DNA of 52,561 bases from Halorubrum sp. Hd13 (lineage in GTDB: Archaea; Halobacteriota; Halobacteria; Halobacteriales; Haloferacaceae), in the NCBI RefSeq assembly GCF_002252755.1, contig NZ_NHOY01000042.1, positions 41,327 to 93,887 on the forward strand, given 5' to 3'. Below the pieces are notes generated by a model. The model did no database searches and was not told the origin of the DNA. It saw only the letters and a program-made list of their open reading frames with translations. This document shows positions 39,457-49,274 of the stretch, in pieces (the first letter of the stretch is position 1; every line of letters starts with the position of its first letter). The position numbers and the translations under genes were made by a program.

Positions 39457-39927
39457 TCAGTTCCCCGTGAAGTCGATCCGCGAGTCGCCGCTGTCGCCGT
39501 CGCGGCGCGAGTGGCCGAGCCTGACGAACTCGTAGGCGTCGTCGGCGAGGTAGACGCCGTCGCCGTCGACGGTCACGTCGACGCCCTCCAGCACGGCGCC
39601 CTCGCAGGGGCCGAAGTTGCAGTAGCCGCCGTCGGCCTCGAAGGTGGCGCCGTGCTTCTGACAGAACACCTCGCCGTTCCGCACGAAGGCCCCGTCGTCC
39701 TTGTCGATGCGCACGTCGGTCCAGTGCTGACAGTAGTTGCGGAACGCGCGCACCTCGCCGGTCGCCCGCGTGAGGATCGCCTCCGCCTCGGGGGCGCCGT
39801 CCTCTGATTCGCCCACGTCGCCCTCGCCGTCGTCGACACTCTCGGGGTCGACGGGCTGCAGCGTCACGAGCAGCGTGCTGTCCTCGGGAACCTCCTCGAC
39901 GGCGGCGATTCGACGGTCCGCGTTCAT
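39457..39927 (-). CDS. Rieske [2Fe-2S] domain protein
   Basis: The product has 156 residues from ATG 39927. The Rieske motif is complete: Cys66-x-His68 in NYCQHW and Cys89-x2-His92 in FCQKHG. It is a short ferredoxin-like version without a signal or anchor, so probably a cytosolic electron carrier, perhaps for an oxygenase; no partner oxygenase is adjacent. Residues 31-48 are an acidic insert. The long upstream open frame reads across the repeat element and was rejected. Confidence 0.9.
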   Translation of the reverse strand: MNADRRIAAVEEVPEDSTLLVTLQPVDPESVDDGEGDVGESEDGAPEAEAILTRATGEVRAFRNYCQHWTDVRIDKDDGAFVRNGEVFCQKHGATFEADGGYCNFGPCEGAVLEGVDVTVDGDGVYLADDAYEFVRLGHSRRDGDSGDSRIDFTGN

Positions 39928-40143
39928 AGGTGTTGGAAGGATAGGGCGGGTTTGAACGCTGTGATACCGGCGGGGATCAGACCGGGCCCTCGGATATCGT
40001 CGACCGGATACCGGCGGAGAATCACCCCGAAGCCCCAGCCGCTCGCTTATAAATCGGTGACGCCGCGATGACCGCCTCCGAAGCCCCAGCCGCTCGGTCG
40101 TATGTGGTTGACAGCAGCTCATCGACGAACACAGCCAAAGCCC

Positions 40144-40240
40144 CAGCCGCGAGGGCGGCGTACGCTCGCTGCGCTCCTCACTCGGTCGCTCTCGCTCCCT
40201 CGTTGCGGTGCTTTCGTCGCCTACGCCGCCCTCGCGGCTG
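40144..40240. repeat. Long inverted repeat (19-bp perfect arms)
   Basis: Left arm CAGCCGCGAGGGCGGCGTA (40144-40162) is the reverse complement of 40222-40240. With three mismatches the pairing extends to 40137 and 40247 (AAAG...CTTT). Confidence 0.85.
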
Positions 40241-40298
40241 CCCCTTTGAGCCCCCACCCGGCCGCACGGCACCGCAGCCTCACGCCTCCCCAGCCTCG

Positions 40299-40328
40299 TC
40301 GGCTCGGCGTTTACAAACGCCGAGCCGA
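40299..40328. repeat. 30-bp near-perfect palindrome
   Basis: TCGGCTCGGCGTTT, then AC, then AAACGCCGAGCCGA. A very stable hairpin in either strand; it could terminate transcription of pabC (minus strand, stop at 40426). Confidence 0.85.
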
Positions 40329-40425
40329 CTCCCTCGCGCGTGCTCCTCGCGCCCGAGGGGCGCTCGGAGGCACGCGCCCGCATCGCTCATTTATAAACCA
40401 GCATCGAGATCGGCCGTCGCTCGAC

Positions 40426-41337
40426 TCACAGCCGCTCGTCGTCGTAGTACCGCTCCTCCACGCGGCGGTCGAACAGCCGCGATATCAGGGTGGTGAGGGG
40501 GCCCTCGACCCCGTCGCCGTCCCCGTCGACCGCGAGGCCGTCGACAGTCTCGACGGGCCGTATCTCCCACGTCGAGTTGGTGAGGAACACCTCGTCGGCC
40601 TCGCGGACCGCGTCGGGGGCGTACGTCCCCTCTTCGACCGGAATCCCCTCGTCCTCGGCGATATCGATCACTGTCCGGCGGGTGACGCCGGGGAGGATCG
40701 GCCCGTCGAGCGAGGGGGTCTTGAGGGCGGTGCCGTCGGCGAAGAAGAGGTTCGCGGTCGCCCCCTCGGCGACGTTGCCGTCGGCGTCGAGCATGAGGGC
40801 CTCGTCCGCGCCCGTGACCCGGAGTTCGAGCCGGGCCAAGATCCCGTTGAGGTAGTTGTGCGTCTTCGCGTCGGCGGGGAGCGCTCGCGAGGACGGCTTC
40901 CGCGTTTTCGTCGTCTGGACCGCGGCCGGACCGTCGTGAACCGGCTCCGAGTCCACCCCGCCTCGGGGGAGCGGCTTCGCGATCACGACGACGGTCGGGT
41001 CGACCTCCGGTTTCGGGTCGAGCGTGCCGGGCTGGACGCCGCGGGTGACCGAGAGCTTGACGTACGCGTCGGCGAGGTCGTTGGCCGCGAGCGTCTCGTC
41101 GATCCGCTCCTTCAGGTCGCCGTCCGCGAGGCCGTGGTCGAGCCCGAGCGTCTCGCAGGTGTCGGCGAGCCGCGCCGCGTGGTCGTCCCACCGGAACACC
41201 TCGCCGCCGTAGGCGCGCATCGTCTCGAAGGCGGCGTCGCCGTAGGCGAACCCGCGGTCCTCGACCGAGACGGTCGCCTCGCTCGCGGGCACGACCTCGC
41301 CGTCGACGTGATATCGGAGCGACTCTCCCTCACTCAT
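40426..41337 (-). CDS. pabC: Class IV aminotransferase / aminodeoxychorismate lyase
   Basis: The product has 303 residues of PLP fold-type IV. Catalytic Lys158 lies in DAKTHNYLN; EGATANLFF and LPGVTRR are further family signatures. Branched-chain aminotransferases and D-amino acid transaminases share the fold, but its position after pabB and pabA (8-bp overlap with pabA) strongly suggests release of pyruvate from aminodeoxychorismate to give p-aminobenzoate for folate. It is the last gene of the operon; the hairpin-rich element follows. Confidence 0.85.
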   Translation of the reverse strand: MSEGESLRYHVDGEVVPASEATVSVEDRGFAYGDAAFETMRAYGGEVFRWDDHAARLADTCETLGLDHGLADGDLKERIDETLAANDLADAYVKLSVTRGVQPGTLDPKPEVDPTVVVIAKPLPRGGVDSEPVHDGPAAVQTTKTRKPSSRALPADAKTHNYLNGILARLELRVTGADEALMLDADGNVAEGATANLFFADGTALKTPSLDGPILPGVTRRTVIDIAEDEGIPVEEGTYAPDAVREADEVFLTNSTWEIRPVETVDGLAVDGDGDGVEGPLTTLISRLFDRRVEERYYDDERL

Positions 41338-42046
41338 CGGCGGTCCCCCGCTCGTGCGTCTCGCACGCCTCCACGAAGTTCGCCACCATCGCCTTTCCCC
41401 GCGGGGTGAGGATGCTCTCCGGGTGGAACTGCACGCCGACGTGCGGTTTCTCGCGGTGGCGCACGCCCATCACGACCTCGCGCTCGTCCTCGGTGCGGGC
41501 CGTCTCGACGACCTCGTCCGGCAGGTCGGCGCGCTCGACGCACAGCGAGTGATATCGCCCGACGCGGAGCCGGTCGGGGAGCCCCGCGAACACCCCGGAG
41601 CCGTCGTGGGTGATCGTCGACGGCTTCCCGTGGACGACCTCCGGTGCGTGACCCACCCGGCTTCCGCGGTTGGCGCACAGCGCCTGGTGACCGAGGCAGA
41701 CCCCGAGCACCGGCCGATCGAGGTCGAAGACGGCGGTCGAAACGCCCGCCTCGGCGGGGGTGCCCGGCCCCGGCGAGACGACGACGCCGTCCGGGTCGAG
41801 CGCGCGGATCCCGTCGAGGTCGACCGCGTCGTTCCGCCGGACCGCGACCGCGCCGGCGACCTCGCCGACGTACTGGACGAGGTTGTACGCGAACGAGTCG
41901 TAGTTGTCGACGACGAGCACCCGGGCGTCCGAATCCCCGACGCCCGATCGCCAGCCGCCTTCGGCGTCGGCGGCGTCGGTGGCGTCCACGGTGTCGGCGC
42001 GTACGGGAGCCCCGCCGTCGGCTCCGGGGGTCGACGCGTCAGTCAT
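41330..42046 (-). CDS. pabA: Aminodeoxychorismate/anthranilate synthase glutamine amidotransferase subunit
   Basis: The product has 238 residues. An acidic N-terminal extension (1-40) precedes a class I glutamine amidotransferase: nucleophile Cys117 in GVCLGHQ, and His208 and Glu210 in FHPES. It supplies ammonia to the chorismate-binding partner. It overlaps pabC and pabB by 8 bp each, showing tight operon coupling. A TrpG role cannot be excluded from sequence alone, but the neighbours favour p-aminobenzoate. Confidence 0.87.
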   Translation of the reverse strand: MTDASTPGADGGAPVRADTVDATDAADAEGGWRSGVGDSDARVLVVDNYDSFAYNLVQYVGEVAGAVAVRRNDAVDLDGIRALDPDGVVVSPGPGTPAEAGVSTAVFDLDRPVLGVCLGHQALCANRGSRVGHAPEVVHGKPSTITHDGSGVFAGLPDRLRVGRYHSLCVERADLPDEVVETARTEDEREVVMGVRHREKPHVGVQFHPESILTPRGKAMVANFVEACETHERGTADE

Positions 42047-43829
42047 CGCCCGCCTCCGGCTCCTCCGCGTCGCTCGCGCTCCCGTCCCCGTCCACCGCCA
42101 TCTCGCCGGCGGCGAGCGCCTCGTCGATGGCGGTCACGAGCGCCCGCGCCTTGTCGAGCGTCTCCTCGTACTCCGCGTCGGGCTCGGAGTCGTGGACGAT
42201 CCCGGCCCCGACGCGCAGGTGGTACGCCGCGCCGTGCCGGACCAGGGTCCGGATCACGATGTTCAGCGTCGCGCGGCCGTCGAAGCCGGCGGCGAGCATC
42301 GAGCCGGTGTACGGCCCCCGGCGCGTCGCCTCCAGCTCGTCGATGATCTCCATCGTCCGCGGCTTCGGCGCGCCCGTGATCGTCCCGCCGGGGAAACACG
42401 CCGCGATCGCGTCCGCGAGCCCCACGTCCGGGCGCGCCTCGCCCTCGACGAGGCTGACGAGGTGCATCACCTCGCTGTACCGGTCCACGCGGCGGTACTC
42501 CGCGACGTCGACCGTGCCGAACCGCGACACCTTCCCGAGGTCGTTGCGCTCCAAGTCGACGAGCATCGCGTGCTCCGCGCGCTCCTTCGCGTCGTCGGTG
42601 AGCTCCGCCTCCAGGGCCGCGTCCGCCTCCGCAGTCTCCCCGCGCGGCCGCGTCCCGGCGATGGGCTCCGTCACGAGCCGGGCGCCCCGGTCGGCGTCGT
42701 CGGTCGGGATACGCTCCAAGAGGAGCTCCGGGCTCGCGCTCACGAGGTCGACGCCGGAGGGGAGCGTTCCCGCCGCGTCGCCGCCGTCTCGTCCGGTCTC
42801 CGCCTCCCGCGAGAACTCGATCAGCCCGGAGTACGGGGCCGGATTCACCTGCCGGAGCGCGTCGTACGCCTCCACCGGGTGGACGGCGGCGGGGGCGCGA
42901 AGGCGCTGCGAGACGTTCGCCTGGAAGGTGTCGCCGTCGCGGACGTACCCCTTCACGCGGCGGACCGCCTCGGCGTACCCCTCGCGGCCGACGCCGCTCT
43001 CGAAGGTCGCCGTCGATGCGTCCGGATCGGGCGCGGGGCCGACCTCGGGATCGCCCGTCTCGATCCGGTCGATCAGGCCGCCAGCCCGCGCCGCCCCTTC
43101 GTCGAACAGCGCGTCGAGGGCGTCGCGGTCGGCCGTCGGATCGTCGACTCCCGTCGGGACGCGCGGACAGGCGGTCACGCGGAGGGTAACGGACGACGCC
43201 TCGTCCGCGTCCTCGTCGTTTTCAGCGCTCTCGGCGCCCTCGGCGTCCTCAGCGTCGGCCACCGGGCACTCCCACGCCGCGACGCGGTCGAAGACGCCGA
43301 TCTGGAGCCGCGGGAGCCCGCGGTCGTCGACCGCGCCGGGGCCTGCCGGCGCGGACGCCGGAAACGACTCCAGCTCGCGGGCGACGTCGTAGGAGAGCCA
43401 GCCGAACGCGCCGCACGGGTAGGGGACCTCGCAGTCGCCCCGCGCGAGCCGCTCCCCGTCGAGGAGGCCCTGAAGCGCCGCGAGCGTCGGGCTCGGGTGG
43501 CGGTAGTCGCCGGTCGGGCTCCGGCGGCCGGCGTCCGGGCCGTCGGATGCGTTGCCGACCGAGGCGACGTCCTCGCCGCCCCCCGTCGCAACGACCGCCT
43601 CGTCCGAGACGGTCAGCCGCTCGACCGGGTCGACGCCGAAGTATCCCCAGCCTGACTGGCCGCCGGTGGTCTCGTAGCAGAACCCGCCGGGGCCGTCGCG
43701 GGCCCGGCGGTAGGCCGCGAAGGGATCGCCGACGGCGACCCGGAGCTCGACCGGGACCCGGGTCCCCGCGGGCGCCGCCGCGGCGACCTCCCGGAAGCCG
43801 TCCCGGTCGGTGTGTACCGATCGCTCCAT
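42039..43829 (-). CDS. pabB: Aminodeoxychorismate synthase component I (chorismate-binding)
   Basis: The product has 596 residues from ATG 43829. The N-terminal domain (about 1-290) contains [13 protein letters not shown] and acidic inserts. The chorismate-binding C-terminal domain has [49 protein letters not shown] and [12 protein letters not shown], all hallmarks of TrpE/PabB enzymes. It makes 4-amino-4-deoxychorismate with PabA. A GTG 7 codons upstream (43850) is an alternative start. Inserts near 160-240 are acidic, a haloarchaeal trait. Confidence 0.88.
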   Translation of the reverse strand: MERSVHTDRDGFREVAAAAPAGTRVPVELRVAVGDPFAAYRRARDGPGGFCYETTGGQSGWGYFGVDPVERLTVSDEAVVATGGGEDVASVGNASDGPDAGRRSPTGDYRHPSPTLAALQGLLDGERLARGDCEVPYPCGAFGWLSYDVARELESFPASAPAGPGAVDDRGLPRLQIGVFDRVAAWECPVADAEDAEGAESAENDEDADEASSVTLRVTACPRVPTGVDDPTADRDALDALFDEGAARAGGLIDRIETGDPEVGPAPDPDASTATFESGVGREGYAEAVRRVKGYVRDGDTFQANVSQRLRAPAAVHPVEAYDALRQVNPAPYSGLIEFSREAETGRDGGDAAGTLPSGVDLVSASPELLLERIPTDDADRGARLVTEPIAGTRPRGETAEADAALEAELTDDAKERAEHAMLVDLERNDLGKVSRFGTVDVAEYRRVDRYSEVMHLVSLVEGEARPDVGLADAIAACFPGGTITGAPKPRTMEIIDELEATRRGPYTGSMLAAGFDGRATLNIVIRTLVRHGAAYHLRVGAGIVHDSEPDAEYEETLDKARALVTAIDEALAAGEMAVDGDGSASDAEEPEAGDD

Positions 43830-43875
43830 GTCACTCGGTTCGGCGCGCACGACGAAACAGTTGCGGTCGCCGGTC

Positions 43876-44475
43876 TCAGAACTCCTTCGCCCGGTCGATC
43901 CACGTCGCGGCGCGGCTCTCGCCGACGCTGGCGCCCTCCGCGACCGCGTCGACGTCGGCGGCCGCGAGCTGCTCGACGCTGTTGATACCGATCTCGGCGA
44001 GCCGCTCGGCGTAGGCGGGACCGATCCCCTTGAGCTCCTCGACGTCGGTGCCCGTCCCCTCGACCTCGACCGCCTCGTCGTCGGCTTCGACCGTCTCGTC
44101 GTCGGCTTCGACCGCCTCGTCGTCGGCTTCGACCGTCTCGTCGGCGGCTTCGACCGCCTCGTCGGCTTCGACCGCCTCGTCGGCGACCCCCGCCGCTTCC
44201 GCCGGCTCGGCCGCCTGGGACGGATCCTCGGCGGCGCCCTCCTCGTCGACCAGCGAATCGGTCGATGCGGCCGCCTCGGTCTCCGTGGCGGCCGGCTCGT
44301 CGGCGTCCGTTCCCTCGTCCGGGACCGCGTCGTCGGCGTCGCTCGCCGGTTCTGGTTCCGACTCCGATCCCTGTTCGGGGTCGCTCTCGACGGTCACTTC
44401 CGTCTCCGTTTCGTCGCGTTCGGCGCGGCCGGTCCCGAACCCGAGTTTCTCCTTGATTTTCTGCAGTAGGGCCAT
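43876..44475 (-). CDS. Helix-hairpin-helix protein with acidic heptad repeats
   Basis: The product has 199 residues. The N-terminus [14 protein letters not shown] is amphipathic and the middle (20-140) is acidic and low complexity. About 95-138 consists of tandem seven-residue units (consensus ADDExVE), and the C-terminal 55 residues ([28 protein letters not shown]) form a DNA-binding helix-hairpin-helix (Rad51-N/DUF4332-like). It could bind DNA. A TATTTAAAAACC stretch upstream (44499-44510) is the likely TATA. Confidence 0.8.
   Translation of the reverse strand: MALLQKIKEKLGFGTGRAERDETETEVTVESDPEQGSESEPEPASDADDAVPDEGTDADEPAATETEAAASTDSLVDEEGAAEDPSQAAEPAEAAGVADEAVEADEAVEAADETVEADDEAVEADDETVEADDEAVEVEGTGTDVEELKGIGPAYAERLAEIGINSVEQLAAADVDAVAEGASVGESRAATWIDRAKEF
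44070..44190 (-). repeat. 21-bp tandem coding repeats (heptads) in the HhH gene
   Basis: Near-identical 21-bp units alternate, encoding [14 protein letters not shown] and related heptads at least five times. Copy number is likely to vary between strains. Confidence 0.8.
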
Positions 44476-44603
44476 CGACGAAGCATACGAACGTGGGATA
44501 TTTAAAAACCCTCGCCGTCGGCCGTTCCCCGTCGCTTACCGCCCCTGGCGTCCGGCGACTCCGTCTCGCCTGTTTATAAGTTGCGTCGGTCCCTCCGGCG
44601 GAT

Positions 44604-45062
44604 ATGGACATCGTCAACCCGGTCATGTGGTCGCTCCACGTCGGCTTCGCGATCCTCTGGACCGGCAGCGTGCTGTTCGTCACCCTCGCCGTGCTGCCGC
44701 CGGCGCTCCGCGGCGACGTCGACGGCGACGCCCTCGGGGCGATCGTCGGCCGCCTCCGGTGGATCACTCGGATCGCCGCCCTCGCCTTCCTCGCGTCCGG
44801 CGGTCACATGGCCGGGACGCTGTACACGGTCGAGTCGCTCACCGGGACCGGCCGCGGCCACCTCGTGTTGACGATGATCGCGCTCTGGTTCCTGATCACC
44901 GGGCTCGTCGAGGTCGCGAGCGGGAAGCTCGCCGACGGGCTCGACGCCGGCAAGCTCCGCGAGCCGGCCCGCGACGCGAAGCCGTTCCTCTACGGCGCCG
45001 CCGGGCTCTCCGTGGCGCTCGTCGGTACCGCCGGGCTGCTGGCGACGCCCGGACTGATCTGA
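44604..45062 (+). CDS. CopD-like membrane protein
   Basis: The product has 152 residues. Four hydrophobic segments (about 7-31, 51-69, 80-101 and 128-150) are present. HVGFAILWTGSVLFVTLAVLPPAL resembles CopD/DUF2269-type proteins, with conserved-looking His12 and His68. The family has been linked to copper handling, but many members have no proven role. A TTTATAAG TATA (44573-44580) lies about 25 nt upstream. Confidence 0.75.
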   Translation: MDIVNPVMWSLHVGFAILWTGSVLFVTLAVLPPALRGDVDGDALGAIVGRLRWITRIAALAFLASGGHMAGTLYTVESLTGTGRGHLVLTMIALWFLITGLVEVASGKLADGLDAGKLREPARDAKPFLYGAAGLSVALVGTAGLLATPGLI

Positions 45063-45090
45063 CGGGGCCCGCCTCGGCCCCGCTCCGCGC

Positions 45091-45915
45091 TCACTCCAAC
45101 TCCGCCCGCAGCGCCGCGTTCATCGCGTCGACGGGCGCCTCCCGTCCGGTCCATATCTCGAACGCCTCGACCCCTTGGAACAGCAGCATCCACGCCCCGT
45201 CGACCGTCGTCGCGCCCGCGTCGGCCGCCTCCCGCAGGAGCCGCGTCTCGATCGGCGCGTACACCGCGTCGAGCACCGCCAGGTCGCCGTGGAGGTGCGC
45301 CGCGGGGACCGGCGTCTCGTCGGGGGCCTCCATCCCGACGCTGGTCGCGTTGACCAGCACGTCCGCTTCGGCGACGCGCTCGCCGAGGTCGTCGAGGCCG
45401 CCGCCGGTCGCCCCGGGGACCGCCTCGGCGAGGGAGACGGCGCGCTCCGCGGTTCGGTTCGTCACGGTCACGCTCGCGCCCGCGTCGGCCAGCGCGAACG
45501 CCGCCGCCCGGCCGGCGCCGCCGGCCCCGACGACGACCGCCTCTCGACCGTCGAGCGCGACGTCGTGGCGCGCGAACGCCCGTTTCACGCCGGCCGCGTC
45601 GGTGTTGTAGCCGCGGGGGCGGTCGGCGTCGCCGTCGCGCAGCGGCCCGAAGTCGACCGTGTTGACCGCGCCGATGCGCTCGGCGAGGGGGGCGGCGTCG
45701 ACCGCGTCGAGGACGTCGCGCTTGAACGGCACCGTGACGTTGAGGCCGGCCACGCCGAGGTCGGCCGCGCCGGAGACCGCCGCGGCCGCGGCGTCGGCGT
45801 CGGGCTCGAAGGTGACGTAGCGCGCGTCGATCCCGAGCGCCTCGTAGCCGGCCTCGTGGAGCGGCGGCGACAGCGAGTGCTCGACCGGGTTCCCGATCAG
45901 TCCGTACACGTTCAT
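45091..45915 (-). CDS. aroE: Shikimate dehydrogenase
   Basis: The product has 274 residues. Catalytic Lys65 lies in NVTVPFK and Asp106 in YNTDAAG. The dinucleotide loop GAGGAGRA and NRTAERA suggest NADP(H), and [19 protein letters not shown] is the C-terminal signature. It makes shikimate in aromatic amino acid synthesis, feeding chorismate used by the nearby pab genes. It converges with the CopD-like gene across a 28-bp gap. Confidence 0.95.
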   Translation of the reverse strand: MNVYGLIGNPVEHSLSPPLHEAGYEALGIDARYVTFEPDADAAAAAVSGAADLGVAGLNVTVPFKRDVLDAVDAAPLAERIGAVNTVDFGPLRDGDADRPRGYNTDAAGVKRAFARHDVALDGREAVVVGAGGAGRAAAFALADAGASVTVTNRTAERAVSLAEAVPGATGGGLDDLGERVAEADVLVNATSVGMEAPDETPVPAAHLHGDLAVLDAVYAPIETRLLREAADAGATTVDGAWMLLFQGVEAFEIWTGREAPVDAMNAALRAELE

Positions 45916-46016
45916 GGGCGCTCACGCGGCCGCGACCGAGAAAAGTGGCGCGGTCGCAGTGGGTCGACCGCGGGAATAGGCGCGGTCGGGGTGCGGAGCC
46001 CTCGCCTCCCCGGCCC

Positions 46017-47144
46017 TCACTTCCCGTCCGTCTCCCGGTCCGCGTCGATGACGTCCTCCAGCGTCTCGGTCCCGACGTCGCTCGCGAGCTTGACGCCGAT
46101 CAGCGAGACGACGATTCCCGCGACGATGAACGCCGCGAGCCGCTGGACGGGCGTCACGCCCACGCCGATCGGCTCGAACGGGTCGATCACCGACTCCTGC
46201 GCGAGGAAGTAGCCCGCGAACCCGCGGACGACGAGCGAGACGGCGACGATGACGAACGGGAGGTTGAGGTAGGGGGTCCGGATCCCCTCGTCGCGGATCA
46301 GCTCGTCGAGGAGCCGCCCCACGGCCGCGGTCACGCCCCCGACCGCGAACCACGGGACGGCGGCGTAGGTGAACTCCATCGCCTCCACGAGCCGCGGGGC
46401 GCCCCCGAGCTCCGAGGCCGACAGCACGCCGAAGAACCCGCCCACCAGGGCGAGCCCGGCGGCGACGACGTACGTGACGATCGACACCTGACCGGCGTAC
46501 AGCGCCTCCCGAACGCGCTCCGGCATCCCGGCGACGAACCGGTCGATCGCGAGCCCCTTGTAGAGGAGCGCCGCGCCGAGCAGCCCCGCGACGCCCGCGA
46601 CCGCCTCGGCGGGGGAGAACCAGTAGAACAGCGCCGGCAACAGCAGGAGGGCGACCCCGAACGGCACGAGGATCGTCGACCGGAGCTGCTCGTCGGCGAG
46701 GAACTGCTTCAGCAGGTAGTACGTCGACTCGATGTCGCGGGCCTGGCGGACGACGACGCGGTCGACGGAGTCGACGGGGATCCGCGACTCCACGATCGGG
46801 AGCACCCGCTCGTCCTCCGCCGAGTCGACGACGACGACCGCGGCCCGGGGGTCGTACCGGTCCACGAGGTCGTCGAGCTGGGCGGCGATCGAGCGGTCGG
46901 CGCCGACGGCGGTGTCGCTCTCCGCCGACACGACCGCGACGACCGACTCCTCGCGCTCGTCCCGGAGGTCGCGGGCGACCCGAAGCGACTCGAGCAGACA
47001 GTTGACGCTGGCGTCCTCCGGGTCGCTGAGCCCGGCGTCGGTGACGAGCGACCGGACCGCCTCCCAGCCGGCGACCGGCATCGGGACGTTCGTGGCCCGG
47101 CCGATCGCCCCGGATCGGTCGATGCAGATGACCAGCGTCGTCAC
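46017..47144 (-). CDS. DUF373 family membrane protein
   Basis: The product has 375 residues. The N-terminal half (1-150) reads TLVICIDRSGAIG...NVPMPVAGWEAVRSLV, the archaeal DUF373 start. About six membrane helices follow between 155 and 360. The function is unknown. A TTTTTAT TATA-like box (minus strand, 47168-47174) lies about 25 nt upstream. The cytosolic half is predicted to be alpha/beta. Confidence 0.87.
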   Translation of the reverse strand: MTTLVICIDRSGAIGRATNVPMPVAGWEAVRSLVTDAGLSDPEDASVNCLLESLRVARDLRDEREESVVAVVSAESDTAVGADRSIAAQLDDLVDRYDPRAAVVVVDSAEDERVLPIVESRIPVDSVDRVVVRQARDIESTYYLLKQFLADEQLRSTILVPFGVALLLLPALFYWFSPAEAVAGVAGLLGAALLYKGLAIDRFVAGMPERVREALYAGQVSIVTYVVAAGLALVGGFFGVLSASELGGAPRLVEAMEFTYAAVPWFAVGGVTAAVGRLLDELIRDEGIRTPYLNLPFVIVAVSLVVRGFAGYFLAQESVIDPFEPIGVGVTPVQRLAAFIVAGIVVSLIGVKLASDVGTETLEDVIDADRETDGK

Positions 47145-47264
47145 GCCTCGACTCTCGATCCGCCCGGATAAAAAGTTCTCCGTCGGCGAGGGGTTCGCCG
47201 GGGCCGGGGCCGATTCCGGGCGGAGGCGGGGCCGTCGCGCGGCCTCCAGCAGCGGAGGCGCGGC

Positions 47265-48200
47265 CTACCGCAGTTCGACGTCGACCTCGCCCCCCTCGCT
47301 CGTGAAGGCGCTCGCGACGCCGCTGCCGGCGGCGAACGCCACGCGCTCCGCGCCGATGCCGAGCCGCTCCGCGAGCCCGCGGTCAGGCGTGAACTCGCGG
47401 ATCTCCGGCTCCGCGTCGATCAGCTCCGCGAGCCGGTCCTCGACGTCGTCCTCGGTGCCGAGCTCGTCGACGAGCCCTATCTCCAGGGCGTCGGTTCCGA
47501 GGTACACCCGCGCCTCGGTCTCCCGGATCGCCCCGGGGTCCATGTCGCGCCCCTCGCTGACGGTCTCGACGAACTGGTCGTAGTAGCCGTCGATGATCCC
47601 TTGGAGGTACTCCCGCTCGTCCTCCTCGATCTCGCGCAGCGGGACGCCGGCGTCCTTGTACTCGCCGGCGGTGAACTGCTCGTAGGATATCCCGAGCTTG
47701 TCGGCGAGTCCGGCCGCGTTCGGCCGGGAGCCGACGACGCCGATGGAGCCGACGAGGCTCGCGTCGCGCGCCCACAGCTCGTCGCAGCCGCTCGCGATCC
47801 AGTAGCCGCCGGAGGCGCAGGTGTCGGTCGCGTACGCGACCGTGGGGCCGTCGAAGCCGGCGGCCGCGCGCCGGATATCGTCGCTCGGGAGCACCTCGCC
47901 GCCGGGCGTGTTGAGCTCGACGACGAGCGCCTCGACGTCCTCGTCCTCGTCGGCCGCCTCGATCTGCTCGACGACGTCGTCGGCCGTCGTCCCGCCCGGT
48001 CCCGACAGCGGCGAGGGGCGGCCGCTCTTCCGGACGATCGGTCCGGAGACCGTCACCTTCGCCGCGTTGTACTCCTCGGCGTCACCGAACCGACCGCGGG
48101 TGAGCCGGGCGACGATCCGCCTGCCGGCCACCGTCGCCGTCGCACCGATCACGGCGGCCGCGAGGAGGTTCCGTCCGTCCGAACGCGCGTCGCTCTCCAT
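47265..48200 (-). CDS. sppA: Signal peptide peptidase SppA-type serine protease
   Basis: The product has 311 residues. An N-terminal membrane anchor (about 10-30) precedes the S49 protease core; nucleophile Ser130 in CASGGYWIASGCDELWA and general base Lys182 in TAGEYKDAG form the Ser-Lys dyad. It degrades leftover signal peptides or membrane peptides. TTTATAT (about 48223-48229) is the likely TATA. Asp/Glu-rich loops near 83-90 are haloarchaeal. Confidence 0.93.
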   Translation of the reverse strand: MESDARSDGRNLLAAAVIGATATVAGRRIVARLTRGRFGDAEEYNAAKVTVSGPIVRKSGRPSPLSGPGGTTADDVVEQIEAADEDEDVEALVVELNTPGGEVLPSDDIRRAAAGFDGPTVAYATDTCASGGYWIASGCDELWARDASLVGSIGVVGSRPNAAGLADKLGISYEQFTAGEYKDAGVPLREIEEDEREYLQGIIDGYYDQFVETVSEGRDMDPGAIRETEARVYLGTDALEIGLVDELGTEDDVEDRLAELIDAEPEIREFTPDRGLAERLGIGAERVAFAAGSGVASAFTSEGGEVDVELR

Positions 48201-48347
48201 ACCGTCGGTTGGGGGCGCGCCCGTTTATATGGTGGCGCTACGGGTCGCCGCGGGGACCGGCGCGAGCGACGACCGCCTCCGCCGCGCTCGGAGCCGTCGC
48301 TGGGAGAATCGGAAAAGCCGCAAAACCGGGGGAAATCGTCGTCCGAG

Positions 48348-49271
48348 TTACAGCAGGCCGGTCTTCTGGAGCTTCATCAGGTCCTCGGTGTCGAGCGTCT
48401 CGCCCTCCTTGAACTTCTGGTAGATCTCCTCGGCCTCTTCCTTCTCCTCCTCGCGCTTCTCCGCGCGCTCGTCCTTGCGCTCGCGCTCCTCCTCCTTGTC
48501 GAGCTCGCGCAGGCGCTTCTGGACGCGCACGAAGTCCTCGTGGTGTCGGTCGGCGGCCTCCTGGGCCTCCACGAACAGCTCGTGCATCTCGTCGGCCTCG
48601 TCGCGGATGTCGTCGGCCTCGCGGTAGGCCTCGATCATCTGGTTGTGGTGTTCCTGGGCCTTGTCCGCGAGCTCCGTCACCTTCTGGTGGTGCTGGGACG
48701 CCTCGGACCGGACCTCCTCGGCCTCCTCGACCAGCTCGTCGAGCTCGCTGGTGTCGTCGACCTTGTCCTTCTTCTCGGCGAGCTTCTCGCGCTTCTCGTC
48801 GATCTTCTCGATGAGCTCGCGCTCGTCCTCCGCGTCGAGAACCTCGGTCTGCTGTCGGAACTCGAGGTCCTCGATCTCCTCTTTGAGCTCCTCGATGGAC
48901 TTGCCGGAGCCGAGCTCCATGTCCTGTTTGAGCTCCTCGACCTCGTCGAACAGCTCGTTGGCCTCGGCGTTGAGCTCGTTGCGCTTGTCCTTGTGCTCCT
49001 GGACCTGCTCGTTGAGCTCGTCGCGCTTCTCGCGGTGTTCCTGGGCCTCGTCGACCTTCTCGCGCGTCTTCGCGTTGAGGTCGTCGCGCTTGGAGGCGCG
49101 CTCGGAGGCCATCTGGTTCAGCTCGTTGCGTCGGTCTCGCAGCTGACCGGCGCGCTTGATGAGCTGTCCCTTCGACCCGTTGTCGAGGTCGTCCTCGGAA
49201 AGGTCTACGTTGTCCGCTTCGTCCATCGGTTCGATGTCGTACTGATCGATGACTTCGTCTTTCGTTACCAT
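48348..49271 (-). CDS. Long coiled-coil protein, haloarchaeal/archaeal family
   Basis: The product has 307 residues, almost entirely Glu/Lys/Asp heptads (about 45-275), with an acidic N-terminus and a short C-terminal EGETLDTEDLMKLQKTGLL tail. The family is widespread in archaea and is sometimes annotated as phosphoserine phosphatase, which nothing here supports. It may act as a scaffold, possibly on the ribosome; I regard that as speculation. Its leader is unusually long and has its own small ORF (49275-49352). Confidence 0.8.
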   Translation of the reverse strand: MVTKDEVIDQYDIEPMDEADNVDLSEDDLDNGSKGQLIKRAGQLRDRRNELNQMASERASKRDDLNAKTREKVDEAQEHREKRDELNEQVQEHKDKRNELNAEANELFDEVEELKQDMELGSGKSIEELKEEIEDLEFRQQTEVLDAEDERELIEKIDEKREKLAEKKDKVDDTSELDELVEEAEEVRSEASQHHQKVTELADKAQEHHNQMIEAYREADDIRDEADEMHELFVEAQEAADRHHEDFVRVQKRLRELDKEEERERKDERAEKREEEKEEAEEIYQKFKEGETLDTEDLMKLQKTGLL

Positions 49272-49274
49272 TTT

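Larger units (their letters stand above)
39928..40425. repeat. Structured non-coding repeat element (hairpins and direct repeats)
   Basis: This 498-bp gap has no credible gene. It holds three copies of AAGCCCCAGCCGC: 40027-40045 and 40078-40096 with CCG before and TCG after, and 40135-40154 with GAGG after. It also has a 19-bp perfect inverted repeat (40144-40162 with 40222-40240, loop 59), a 14+14 palindrome TCGGCTCGGCGTTT (40299-40312 with 40315-40328, loop 2), an imperfect hairpin at 40336-40377, and two TTATAAA motifs (about 40047 and 40387). It may be a dispersed mobile repeat or encode a structured RNA. Confidence 0.7.

Noticed and set aside
40102-41409. Long plus-strand open frame across the repeat element and pabC
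   Set aside because: It is the antisense of pabC plus hairpin sequence, with Arg/Pro-rich shadow composition.
43830-43850. GTG start seven codons upstream of pabB
   Set aside because: Possible but with no supporting motif; the ATG is the default.
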